From positions 1 through 13,443 of the forward strand of contig CANFIL010000028.1 of NCBI GenBank assembly GCA_947447095.1: DNA of 13,443 bases. Direction: 5' to 3'. This document shows, piece after piece, positions 7,537-13,443 of the stretch. Each line of letters starts with the position of its first letter. The stretch's first letter is position 1. The DNA comes from Actinomycetota bacterium (GTDB lineage Bacteria > Actinomycetota > Actinomycetes > S36-B12 > UBA5976). The notes beneath the pieces were generated by a model. It made no database searches, was not told where the DNA came from, and saw only the letters and a list, made by a program, of their open reading frames with translations. The position numbers were made by a program, and so were the translations under genes.

Positions 7537-7968
7537 TTAGTGGTTCGCCGCTCCACCTCTGTGGGCTTCGAACCACTCAAGTCCAAGCTTTCGAATTTGT
7601 CCATCAGATAGCGCCGATAGATCTGCATTCAATTCGGCAAGAACCTTGCCTGCCAGTTGGCTGTTGTGTGACTTTACATGTTCGTGAAAAGTCACCATTG
7701 TGTTTGACTTTCCAGTTCCATGACCCATCAAAAGGACTTCTCGAGCGTCAGCCACTGCCTCAGCAATTTCCGTGAAGTACGCAGGGTCTGACTTTGATGA
7801 CTCGTGTCCACCATGATGTTGAGCTTCACGAACATGACGATTTTCTAACTCAGTCTTTGTTATGACAAGCGCATCTTTCGTATCGTGCGCGTCAACATCC
7901 CAGATTCGGGCTTCATCATGAAGAACAACTACAAGAACGCTGTGATTGGAGATTCGTGGATCGCTCAT
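7537..7968 (-). CDS. Small release-factor/L7Ae-like ('translational machinery') protein
   Basis: The product has 143 residues. The N-terminal VLVVVLHDEARIWDV (about 11-25) and the C-terminal half resemble short bacterial proteins named 'translational machinery protein', which are related to the eRF1/Dom34 L7Ae-like domain (baeRF group). The C-terminal half is a VLLMGHGTGK turn at about 78-87, then TFHEHVKSHNSQLAGKV and SALSDGQIRKLGLEWF. The middle is His-rich (NRHVREAQHHGGHESS, about 43-58), also seen in those relatives. A role at the ribosome is suggested only by family naming. The domain lacks the eRF1 GGQ motif, so it is not itself a peptide-release factor. GGAAG 7 nt before the ATG supports the start. 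It is divergent from the DapB-like gene and ends 6 nt from the convergent MFS gene. The family call is from memory. Confidence 0.6.
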   Translation of the reverse strand: MSDPRISNHSVLVVVLHDEARIWDVDAHDTKDALVITKTELENRHVREAQHHGGHESSKSDPAYFTEIAEAVADAREVLLMGHGTGKSNTMVTFHEHVKSHNSQLAGKVLAELNADLSALSDGQIRKLGLEWFEAHRGGAANH

Positions 7969-8044
7969 GAGATCACTTCCTATTCGTTACTTTCAATGTA
8001 CGCCTGGATGTTGGTGTTGTGAAGACCTCTTGCCGATAAAGACG

Positions 8045-8050
8045 TAATAC
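8045..8050 (+). promoter_or_regulatory. Probable -10 box (TAATAC) for leaderless transcription of the DapB-like gene
   Basis: TAATAC ends 7 nt before the ATG at 8058, so transcription would begin at or next to the start codon. No ribosome-binding sequence exists in this gap. No good -35 hexamer was seen at the normal distance. Confidence 0.45.
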
Positions 8051-8057
8051 TTGTTCC

Positions 8058-8852
8058 ATGATCAAAGTGTGTTTATCTGGAGCAACTGGTTGGACTGGTC
8101 AAGCACTTGCCTTGGCACTGCAAGAAAGCAACGAATTCACTCTCGTGAGCGCTGTTGCAAGAAAGAGTGCGGGCAAAGACCTCGGCAACGTATTGACCGG
8201 AGCTTGGTGGAATGTTCCGATTTTTGCAACAGTGGACGAGGCACTGGACGGCGTTGAAGTGTTGATTGATTACACATCGCATGATGTTGTAAAGCAACAT
8301 GTACTCTTGGCTATCTCTCGTGGCGTTCACGGCATCGTAGGAAGCTCTGGGCTGACTGGCGATGACTTTGCTGATATTGATGCAGCTGCTCGAGAAAATA
8401 GCGTTGGTGTTGTAGCGGCCGGCAATTTTGCAATTACTGCGGCGATTGCTCAAGCGGCCGCGCTACTTGCTGCAAAGTATTTACCTCGCTGGGAAGTCAT
8501 TGATTACGCCAGTGCAACTAAGCCAGATGTTCCAAGTGGCACCGCGCGTGAACTGGCTGAGCGACTGAGCGCTGTTCATCGACCTGAATTCGACATTGCG
8601 CCTAAAGATATTGCTGGTCCGAAAGAGGCACGCGGAGCAGACATCGATGGCACTCAGGTCCATTCGATCCGACTTCCTGGTTATGTGGTGGCTACCGAGA
8701 CCGTATTTGGGCTGCCAGATGAGCGCTTGACCATCAAATTCGACGCCGGAAACTCCCCAGATCCTTATGTCAGCGGGACGCTGATCGCTGCGAAAGAGGT
8801 CAAGAATCGCGTGGGATTAGTCCGTGGGCTCGACACTTTGCTGCTTGGCTAG
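8058..8852 (+). CDS. DapB-like dihydrodipicolinate-reductase-family oxidoreductase, atypical active site
   Basis: This 264-residue protein has the DapB fold. The dinucleotide-binding loop is GATGWTG (residues 8-14; GAxGRMG in classical DapB). VLIDYTSH lies at 68-75, VGSSGLT at 94-100 (classical GTTG), AGNFAITAA at 121-129 and the substrate loop KPDVPSGTA at 155-163. In Escherichia coli DapB the segment before this loop contains the catalytic HH pair. Here the aligned residues are A151-S152 (EVIDYASATK), while K155 and D157 are kept. The later His of the classical GEHTA segment is also replaced (ATETV). It probably still reduces a substrate with NAD(P)H, but may not be the lysine-pathway enzyme; I recall a paralogous family with the same EVIDYAS pattern. 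There is no Shine-Dalgarno, and a TAATAC box lies 7 nt before the ATG, which suggests a leaderless mRNA. Confidence 0.8.
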   Translation: MIKVCLSGATGWTGQALALALQESNEFTLVSAVARKSAGKDLGNVLTGAWWNVPIFATVDEALDGVEVLIDYTSHDVVKQHVLLAISRGVHGIVGSSGLTGDDFADIDAAARENSVGVVAAGNFAITAAIAQAAALLAAKYLPRWEVIDYASATKPDVPSGTARELAERLSAVHRPEFDIAPKDIAGPKEARGADIDGTQVHSIRLPGYVVATETVFGLPDERLTIKFDAGNSPDPYVSGTLIAAKEVKNRVGLVRGLDTLLLG

Positions 8853-8862
8853 GGCAAAAAGA

Positions 8863-8890
8863 GCCAATATTTCGGGTTGTTGGCCCGAAA
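8863..8890. other. Two mutually exclusive hairpins after the DapB-like gene (possible weak terminator)
   Basis: TTTCGGG (8870-8876) pairs with CCCGAAA (8884-8890) around a 7-nt loop. An alternative stem pairs GCCAA (8863-8867) with TTGGC (8880-8884). The first could act as a terminator for the DapB-like gene, but no T-tract follows, so this is a weak call. Confidence 0.35.
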
Positions 8891-8896
8891 AGTGCA

Positions 8897-8946
8897 AACC
8901 TACGCTAACGTAGGTTACGGAACCGTAGGTTACGGAACCGTAACCT
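8897..8946. repeat. Cluster of palindromes and a 15-bp tandem repeat, probable operator array
   Basis: Three linked elements lie just upstream of the flavoprotein gene. A palindrome has arms AACCTACG / CGTAGGTT (8897-8904 and 8909-8916) around CTAA. A perfect 15-bp tandem repeat CGTAGGTTACGGAAC occurs at 8909-8923 and 8924-8938. A second palindrome has arms AGGTTACGG / CCGTAACCT (8927-8935 and 8938-8946) around AA. The repeat unit also contains the dyad GGTT-N4-AACC twice. The 15-bp period differs from the 10.5-bp helical turn but suits closely packed dimer sites. Its form suggests binding of a TetR- or MarR-type dimeric regulator. The array ends 20 nt before the GTG, so a bound protein would likely block the promoter or early transcription. 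The regulator is not encoded in this window. Confidence 0.7.
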
Positions 8947-8966
8947 GAGAAACGTGCGAGGTCAAC

Positions 8967-10394
8967 GTGAACTCACTGGGTCTGCCCCCGATCATTCAAG
9001 GTGGCATGGGTGCTGCGGTTTCGTCTTGGTACCTTGCCCGCACTGTTGCTGCGCAAGGTCAACTCGGCGTCGTTTCCGGTACCGCGCTTGAAACTGTCGT
9101 GGCGCGTCGTCTGCAAGATGGCGATGTCGGTGGACACATGCGCGAAGCACTCGCAGCTTTTCCTTATCCAGAAGTTGCTGAAAGCATCATCAATAAGTTC
9201 TTCTTGGAAAACGGCCGTGGCGGCAAGCCCTACCGACCAACGCGTAAGAACTCGATCAAGCCTCACAAAGAACACGATCAGCTCGTTGCGGCATCAAACT
9301 TCGTAGAAGTTTGGCTTGCAAAGCAGGCTGGTAGCGGCAAGGTCGGAATTAACTTCCTCGAGAAGTTACAGACTGCAACACCTGCTGCACTGTACGGAGC
9401 GATGCTTGCTGGCGTCGACGCAATCTTGATGGGCGCAGGGATCCCTCGCGAAATCCCACAGCTCATGACGGACTTCTCGCAAGGTAAGGCAGCTGGCCTT
9501 TCAATTGACTCTGAACGTCCATCGGGTGTTGAAGCACCAGTGTTGATGTTTGATCCACAAGAAACGTTCGGTGCATCACCGACCATGCCACGACCAGCAT
9601 TCCTAGCAATCGTTACGGCAGAAGTTTTGGCTTCATACCTTGCACGAAATGAAGTAACTCGTCCTGATGGTTTCATCGTGGAACATTTCCTTGCAGGTGG
9701 CCACAGCGCACCACCTCGCCGACTTCAAGACACCGAAACTGGCTATGGACCTCTTGATGAAGCAAACATCGAAAAGGTCGAAGCAGTTGGCTTGCCGTTC
9801 TGGCTGGCTGGTGGGCGAGCAACAACTGCCGCGGTGAAAGAGGCCGTTGAACTCGGCGCCCAAGGTGTACAAGTCGGAACACTTTTTGCATTGTCGAATG
9901 AGTCAGGTTTGTTGCCTAAGTACCGCGAACAGATGTTGCAAGCTGCACGCGAAGGAAACCTACGAGTACACACTGACCATCGTGCATCACCGACTGGTTT
10001 CCCATTCAAAGTTGTTGAACTTCCAGGAACGATTGGTGACGTTTCGACATACAAGAAGCGCCCGCGACTGTGCGATCTTGGTTACCTGCGTTCAAGCCAC
10101 ATTGATGAAGCCGGAAAGGTTTCGTATCGCTGTGCGGCCGAACCAGATGATGCTTTCGTGAAAAAGGGTGGCGAAGTCGAAGAGTTGGCTGGCCGCATGT
10201 GCTTGTGCAACGGCCTGGTTGCAGCAGTGGGCCTTGGTCAAGAACGCCCCGATGGCTATGTTGAAGCTCCGCTGTTAACTCTTGGTGCTACAACCGGCGA
10301 CATCGAAGCAATGCTTGAGGATTATCCAAATGGATGGTCAGCCGTTGATGTTGTTAATCGTTTACTTGCTGGCGTAACTGCCGCAAAGGCCTAA
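8967..10394 (+). CDS. Nitronate monooxygenase / 2-nitropropane-dioxygenase-like FMN oxidoreductase
   Basis: The 475-residue TIM-barrel flavoprotein starts with IIQGGMGAAVSSWYLAR and GQLGVVSGTAL (about 8-42), typical of the NMO / FabK / PfaD enoyl-reductase superfamily. KVGINFLEKLQ lies near 125-135. The AGGH motif has H246, the position of the catalytic His in NMOs. The phosphate-binding GARGVQVGT-like segment (GAQGVQVGTLFA) is near 294-305. It is longer than standard NMOs (about 320-350). The extra C-terminal region carries C369 (RLCDLGYLR), C389 (YRCAAEP), C412 and C414 (MCLCNGL), possibly a metal site. I recall this long form as a conserved actinobacterial family annotated only as nitronate monooxygenase. 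Its real substrate, a nitronate or an acyl chain, is uncertain. The start is GTG with GAGG 5 nt upstream. The upstream repeat array suggests tight regulation. Confidence 0.85.
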   Translation: MNSLGLPPIIQGGMGAAVSSWYLARTVAAQGQLGVVSGTALETVVARRLQDGDVGGHMREALAAFPYPEVAESIINKFFLENGRGGKPYRPTRKNSIKPHKEHDQLVAASNFVEVWLAKQAGSGKVGINFLEKLQTATPAALYGAMLAGVDAILMGAGIPREIPQLMTDFSQGKAAGLSIDSERPSGVEAPVLMFDPQETFGASPTMPRPAFLAIVTAEVLASYLARNEVTRPDGFIVEHFLAGGHSAPPRRLQDTETGYGPLDEANIEKVEAVGLPFWLAGGRATTAAVKEAVELGAQGVQVGTLFALSNESGLLPKYREQMLQAAREGNLRVHTDHRASPTGFPFKVVELPGTIGDVSTYKKRPRLCDLGYLRSSHIDEAGKVSYRCAAEPDDAFVKKGGEVEELAGRMCLCNGLVAAVGLGQERPDGYVEAPLLTLGATTGDIEAMLEDYPNGWSAVDVVNRLLAGVTAAKA

Positions 10395-10436
10395 TTCATA
10401 AGGGTTTTTCAATTGTAAGGATCCGGCTAACCGGGG

Positions 10437-10464
10437 TTCGCGAGTCGAAATGCTCGGATAGAAT
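10437..10464 (+). promoter_or_regulatory. Candidate sigma-70-type promoter for the secreted nuclease-like gene
   Basis: A good -10 box TAGAAT is at 10459-10464. A weak -35 candidate TTCGCG is at 10437-10442, with 16-nt spacing. Transcription would start near 10471, leaving a short leader that includes the strong ribosome site. Confidence 0.35.
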
Positions 10465-10484
10465 TGAGATTCATACCTTGGGGA

Positions 10485-10490
10485 AGGGGG
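10485..10490 (+). promoter_or_regulatory. Shine-Dalgarno (AGGGGG) for the GTG-started nuclease-like gene
   Basis: A purine-rich run ends 7 nt before GTG at 10498. A signal peptide follows immediately, so this start is convincing. Confidence 0.65.
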
Positions 10491-10497
10491 GCCACAA

Positions 10498-11562
10498 GTG
10501 CGATTTACCAAAATTTCGGTGCTGTCGGCCTTTGCCCTAGCCATTGGTTCTGCTTTTCCTGCGATTGCGCAAGATGCCCCAAAGCCCATCGTTCCTGATG
10601 TCCGCGAACACGGAATCGTTACTCGAGTTCTAGACGGCGACACCGTGTGGCTCAAACTCAGCAACGGAAAAATGCGTCAAGTTCGTTTCATGAGTATCCA
10701 GGCGATGGAACATGGCGAGTGCCATGACGCGGAAGTTACCAAGCGTGTATCGGACATGATTCTCGGAAAAGAAATCCGACTCGAGTCCTTTTCAAGTTCG
10801 ATTAAGAGTCGTGGACGTCTGTATCGCTACTTGTCATACAAGGCCGAAGATGGTGTGTGGCGCGATGTGAGTGCGCAACTTGTTGCCGATGGCCTGGTGT
10901 TACCAATGTTGAACCCGGATGAATGGACCTACAACTGGTACTACATGGCGTTCTCTCAGCGTGCAGCCGAACGCGGCATCGGAATGTTCAATACGACGAC
11001 GTGTGGCGTTGGACCAGATCAAGATATTCCACTTGCACTTTCAGTGAAGTGGGATGCCGATGGTGTCGATACCCACAATGGAAATACTGAGCACATCAAA
11101 ATCACAAACAATGGTGACAAGAGCATCAACCTCGCGAACTGGTGGGTGCGTGATAGCGGACTGCAGGGACCTAAAGGTCATAGCTTCACATTTCCTAAGA
11201 ACACAATTGTGAAGCCTGGTGAATCAATCTTTGTTCATCCCGACAAGGGGCGACGCACGAAAACGGACTACTACATGGGCGACCATGGACCGATTTTCGA
11301 AAACGTTCTCACTGGCAAAATTTTTATGGGCGATGGCGGCTACCTCTTTGATCCCCAAGGCGACTTACGTGCTTGGCAGCAGTATCCAGTAATCAATGTT
11401 GGTGATACCGCGCCTGGCGGCGAAACTGACCCAACAAATCCAGACGGAACACTTAATCCGACAACTGGTTTGCCTTATTCATTCACTGACTTACCAAGCG
11501 GCGAAGTTCTTGTCAGTGACGGACTTACAACACTTCGACTTCCGTCGGATTCATTGATCTAA
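10498..11562 (+). CDS. Secreted staphylococcal-nuclease-like + lamin-tail-domain protein
   Basis: The 354-residue product has a signal peptide (1-24, cleavage likely after AIA). Residues about 38-168 form an SNase/TNase-like barrel. VLDGDTV (44-50) holds D46 and D48, matching the calcium aspartates; R63 and E71 match catalytic Arg35 and Glu43 of S. aureus nuclease; R107 in SRGRLYR matches Arg87. The third calcium ligand, Asp40, is Gln68 here. From memory IQAME...GECH is typical of an actinobacterial subfamily. C75 and C169 could form a disulfide. Residues about 180-300 look like a lamin-tail domain (LSVKWDADGVD, HIKITNNGDKSINLANWWVRD, IVKPGESIFVHP). The Pro/Gly/Thr-rich tail shows no LPxTG anchor. 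A secreted nuclease or surface DNA-binding protein is likely; whether it cuts is uncertain given the Gln. The gene stands alone, with its own promoter candidate and a strong terminator after it. Confidence 0.85.
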   Translation: MRFTKISVLSAFALAIGSAFPAIAQDAPKPIVPDVREHGIVTRVLDGDTVWLKLSNGKMRQVRFMSIQAMEHGECHDAEVTKRVSDMILGKEIRLESFSSSIKSRGRLYRYLSYKAEDGVWRDVSAQLVADGLVLPMLNPDEWTYNWYYMAFSQRAAERGIGMFNTTTCGVGPDQDIPLALSVKWDADGVDTHNGNTEHIKITNNGDKSINLANWWVRDSGLQGPKGHSFTFPKNTIVKPGESIFVHPDKGRRTKTDYYMGDHGPIFENVLTGKIFMGDGGYLFDPQGDLRAWQQYPVINVGDTAPGGETDPTNPDGTLNPTTGLPYSFTDLPSGEVLVSDGLTTLRLPSDSLI

Positions 11563-11572
11563 ATCAGCACAA

Positions 11573-11606
11573 AAAAATGTCGGGCGCAAATGCTCCCGAC
11601 ATTTTT
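11573..11606. terminator. Bidirectional intrinsic terminator between the nuclease-like gene and ppa
   Basis: A perfect 12-bp stem pairs 11573-11584 (A5-TGTCGGG) with 11595-11606 (CCCGACA-T5) around a 10-nt loop. The stem ends in a T-run on both strands, so it can stop transcription from the plus-strand gene ending at 11562 and from minus-strand ppa ending at 11618. Confidence 0.92.
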
Positions 11607-11617
11607 CATGAACATCC

Positions 11618-12118
11618 TTAGTGTGACGAACCACTTTCTTCGAAGCGTTTGCGTGAGGCTTGAATTTCTGCCTCAGCCTCTTCGCGACCGACCCACATCA
11701 CACCTTCGACAGACTTGCCTGGTTCAAGGTCTTTGTACGTTTCGAAGAAGTGCTGAATTTCAAGACGATCAAACTCTGGGATATCAGTGAGATCCTTCAG
11801 GTGAGCCTTGCGTGGATCATGAGCTGGAACGCACATGACCTTGTCATCGCCGCCGGCTTCATCACGCATATGGAACATGCCGATTGCGCGACAGCGGATA
11901 AGAACACCTGGGAATGTTGCTTCATCAAGAAGGACCAAGGCATCAAGCGGATCGCCGTCTTGGCCAAGAGTGTCTTCGATGTAGCCATAGTCACTTGGGT
12001 AGCGAGTTGCGGTGAACAACATGCGGTCCAAACGTAGACGACCAGTTGCGTGATCGACTTCGTACTTGTTGCGACTGCCGCCAGGAATTTCAACGAGAAC
12101 GTCAAACTCAAGTGCCAT
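11618..12118 (-). CDS. ppa: Inorganic pyrophosphatase (family I, soluble)
   Basis: It hydrolyses pyrophosphate to two phosphates in the cytoplasm, pulling biosynthetic reactions forward. With the chosen start the product has 166 residues, the usual length of bacterial family I enzymes. Conserved features are [17 protein letters not shown] (about 10-26), YPSDYGYI (40-47) and the family signature DGDPLDAL with metal-binding D54, D56 and D59. GGDDK at about 89-93 carries a further metal Asp. Upstream in-frame starts exist (GTG at 12127, ATG at 12121). ATG at 12118 is preferred because GAGGTG (12125-12130) then sits 6 nt before it, and because MALEFDV matches the short N-termini of actinobacterial homologues. 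The gene is divergent from the dacB-like gene, as I recall for Mycobacterium tuberculosis Rv3628 / Rv3627c, and ends at a bidirectional terminator. Confidence 0.95.
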   Translation of the reverse strand: MALEFDVLVEIPGGSRNKYEVDHATGRLRLDRMLFTATRYPSDYGYIEDTLGQDGDPLDALVLLDEATFPGVLIRCRAIGMFHMRDEAGGDDKVMCVPAHDPRKAHLKDLTDIPEFDRLEIQHFFETYKDLEPGKSVEGVMWVGREEAEAEIQASRKRFEESGSSH

Positions 12119-12124
12119 CATTGC

Positions 12125-12130
12125 CACCTC
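12125..12130 (-). promoter_or_regulatory. Shine-Dalgarno (GAGGTG) that decides the ppa start
   Basis: The minus-strand sequence reads GAGGTGGCAATGATG. GAGGTG is 6 nt from the second ATG (12118) and only 3 nt from the first (12121), and it overlaps the GTG at 12127. This favours initiation at 12118. Confidence 0.6.
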
Positions 12131-12164
12131 AATTTAGTTGTGAGTCATATGCTTGAGGTAAGTC

Positions 12165-12190
12165 TGCCATGTGATGGCACTAGTTAACTA
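12165..12190. repeat. Adjacent palindromes in the ppa/dacB divergent intergenic region
   Basis: TGCCAT-GTG-ATGGCA (12165-12179) is a 6-bp inverted repeat. It is followed one base later by the perfect 10-bp palindrome TAGTTAACTA (12181-12190). They lie between the two divergent starts, where an operator could affect both genes. Either could also be chance; no clear promoter hexamers were found here. Confidence 0.4.
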
Positions 12191-12206
12191 ATGCGCAGGA
12201 GTGAAC

Positions 12207-13443
12207 GTGGTCCACACTCGCCTGCGAATCACAAGTTTTGTGGCGTGCCTGACACTTTTTGCATCAGGTAGTGCTGGTTTCGTTCATGCAAACGAGATTG
12301 CGACGGTTCCAACCCGCCCCCAACCAGGCCCAGTCTTTGCTCCGCTCTTGTCAGCTAATGCGTCGACGGTTCAGGGATTAACAAATAGGAGTAATGCGTT
12401 CTGGTCCGAGGGTCGATTAAGTAAGCACGTTTCAGTATTCGTAGTGGATGGAACATCTGGCAAGCCCCTTTTGGACCATCACAGTGATGAGGTGATGACA
12501 CCAGCCTCGACCATCAAACTTGTCACGGCGGCAGCGGCATTGGACAAGTTGGGCTCGGCAACTCGATTTACTACCAAAGTCACGCAACAAGGCAACACTC
12601 TTACAGTGGTCGGCGGCGGCGATCCAACATTGACGTCACGAACTCCAGCAAAGTGGCGCGGAAAACCTGCTGGGGTTGAACGTCCTCACTCGCTTGACGA
12701 ACTGGCGGCGGCAACGGCGACTGCTCTTCGAGATCCTTCGGCACATTATGTCGTCAATGTTGATACATCATATTTTTCTGGGTCACCACGAGCGAAGTCA
12801 TGGTCACGTGCCTATGTCGATGCAGGTTATGTCGCACCGGTCACCGGACTCACTGTTGATTTCGGAGTGACGAAGTCCGGATCAGCATTGCGCGACCCAG
12901 CGCAGTTTGCAGGTTCATACTTTGCTGCGGCACTTCGTAGACATGGCATTCATGCCACCTTTGGCAAGATCGCGTTATCGAAGGCCGATGCACAAGAAGT
13001 TGCACACGTTGATTCAGCGACCATGGCGAATATCGTCGAACGGATGCTAACAACCAGCAACAACACGATGGCAGAATTTTTAGCACATCACGTTGGTCGA
13101 GCTGCAGGGGATTCAACTTTCGAAGGATCTGCTAAAGCCGTAACTCAGGTGGTCTCGCAGATGGGAATCAAGAGTGCTGGATTGGTGCTGCATGACGGCA
13201 GTGGTTTGAGCCATGATGATAAAGTTTCGGCCCAAACGTTGGTGGATGTTCTGTATCAGGCGCAGCACAGCAAAACGCAAATGTGGCCGATACTTTCTGG
13301 GTTACCTATTGCGGGAGTTTCAGGAACCTTGGCGCAGCGCTATACCAAGCGTTCAATCGGCCGCGGATATGTGCAGGCAAAGACAGGCACCTTAGCTGGG
13401 GTTGTCTCGTTGACTGGAACTGTCGTGGATCGAAATGGGGATC
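12207..13443 (+). CDS. dacB: D-alanyl-D-alanine carboxypeptidase/endopeptidase, PBP4 (S13) family, 3' end beyond window
   Basis: The frame is open from GTG at 12207 to the right edge (412 codons). It encodes a secreted or lipid-side penicillin-binding protein that trims peptidoglycan stem peptides. A signal peptide occupies about residues 1-28 (cleavage near FVHA). The three serine-acylase motifs are present: S101-T-I-K104 (SxxK), S284-N-N286 (SxN) and K392-T-G394 (KTG). The long spacing between the first and second motifs, 183 residues, reflects the extra domains typical of PBP4/DacB. GGGDPTL (about 136-142) and LHDGSGLS are also family hallmarks. The GTG is chosen because AGGAG (12197-12201) lies 5 nt upstream; an in-frame GTG at 12201 overlaps that site. 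Only the last residues of the domain are missing. In mycobacteria the homologue (Rv3627c) is followed by an Rv3626c-like metalloprotease, tilS and hpt genes, so these may follow here. Confidence 0.93.
   Translation, partial: MVHTRLRITSFVACLTLFASGSAGFVHANEIATVPTRPQPGPVFAPLLSANASTVQGLTNRSNAFWSEGRLSKHVSVFVVDGTSGKPLLDHHSDEVMTPASTIKLVTAAAALDKLGSATRFTTKVTQQGNTLTVVGGGDPTLTSRTPAKWRGKPAGVERPHSLDELAAATATALRDPSAHYVVNVDTSYFSGSPRAKSWSRAYVDAGYVAPVTGLTVDFGVTKSGSALRDPAQFAGSYFAAALRRHGIHATFGKIALSKADAQEVAHVDSATMANIVERMLTTSNNTMAEFLAHHVGRAAGDSTFEGSAKAVTQVVSQMGIKSAGLVLHDGSGLSHDDKVSAQTLVDVLYQAQHSKTQMWPILSGLPIAGVSGTLAQRYTKRSIGRGYVQAKTGTLAGVVSLTGTVVDRNGD

Noticed and set aside
9278..9676. A 132-codon minus-strand open frame inside the flavoprotein gene.
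   Set aside because: It is antisense to a clear conserved protein with no recognisable product or promoter.
10425..10440. CCGG-CTAA-CCGG short dyad after the flavoprotein gene as a terminator.
   Set aside because: The stem is only 4 bp and no T-tract follows; not convincing.
1..13443. Search for mobile elements, CRISPR arrays, toxin-antitoxin or defence modules, tRNAs and integration sites.
   Set aside because: No transposase, integrase, regularly spaced repeats, tRNA cloverleaf or defence-type gene was recognised. Gene content is housekeeping, envelope and secretion.

Overview
The window looks like chromosomal DNA from an uncultured, small-genome actinomycete of roughly 50% GC. Three things suggest this: GTG starts, short intergenic gaps, and the divergent pair ppa / dacB, a gene order I recall from Mycobacterium and other Actinomycetia. 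Freshwater Nanopelagicales-like or Microbacteriaceae-like lineages would fit, but the sequence alone does not settle the lineage. No rRNA, tRNA, insertion sequence, phage gene or CRISPR array was seen.

Layout from left to right. (1) Positions 1-702, minus strand: the N-terminal membrane part of an actinobacterial iron-sulfur reductase that continues off the left edge. (2) 839-3043, plus strand: a secreted thermolysin-type (M4) metalloprotease. Its stop codon overlaps, tail to tail, the stop of the next minus-strand gene. (3) 4903 down to 3040, minus strand: a compact three-gene operon of a small PF13769 ('virulence factor') protein, a stand-alone homocysteine S-methyltransferase and a SpoU/TrmH-type RNA 2'-O-methyltransferase. 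The first two genes look like pieces of a split cobalamin methionine-synthase-like system. (4) 4999-7530, plus strand: a membrane protein with a channel-like pore loop, a RBBP9-type serine hydrolase and an MFS exporter. (5) 7968-7537, minus strand: a small release-factor/L7Ae-like protein. (6) 8058-8852, plus strand: a DapB-like reductase that lacks the usual catalytic histidine pair and probably has a leaderless mRNA. (7) 8891-8946: a dense cluster of direct and inverted repeats, probably operators, in front of (8) 8967-10394, a nitronate-monooxygenase-like flavoprotein with a C-terminal four-cysteine motif. (9) 10498-11562: a secreted staphylococcal-nuclease-like plus lamin-tail-domain protein, followed by a strong bidirectional terminator. 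(10) ppa (minus) and, divergently, the first 412 codons of a PBP4-type D-Ala-D-Ala carboxypeptidase that runs off the right edge.

Most of this is ordinary housekeeping and envelope biology. The parts most worth a second look are the repeat cluster with its flavoprotein, the active-site-altered DapB paralogue, the split methyltransferase pair, and the unnamed pore-loop membrane protein. I found no convincing evidence of a novel defence or mobile system. Every gene-free stretch is shorter than 140 bp.
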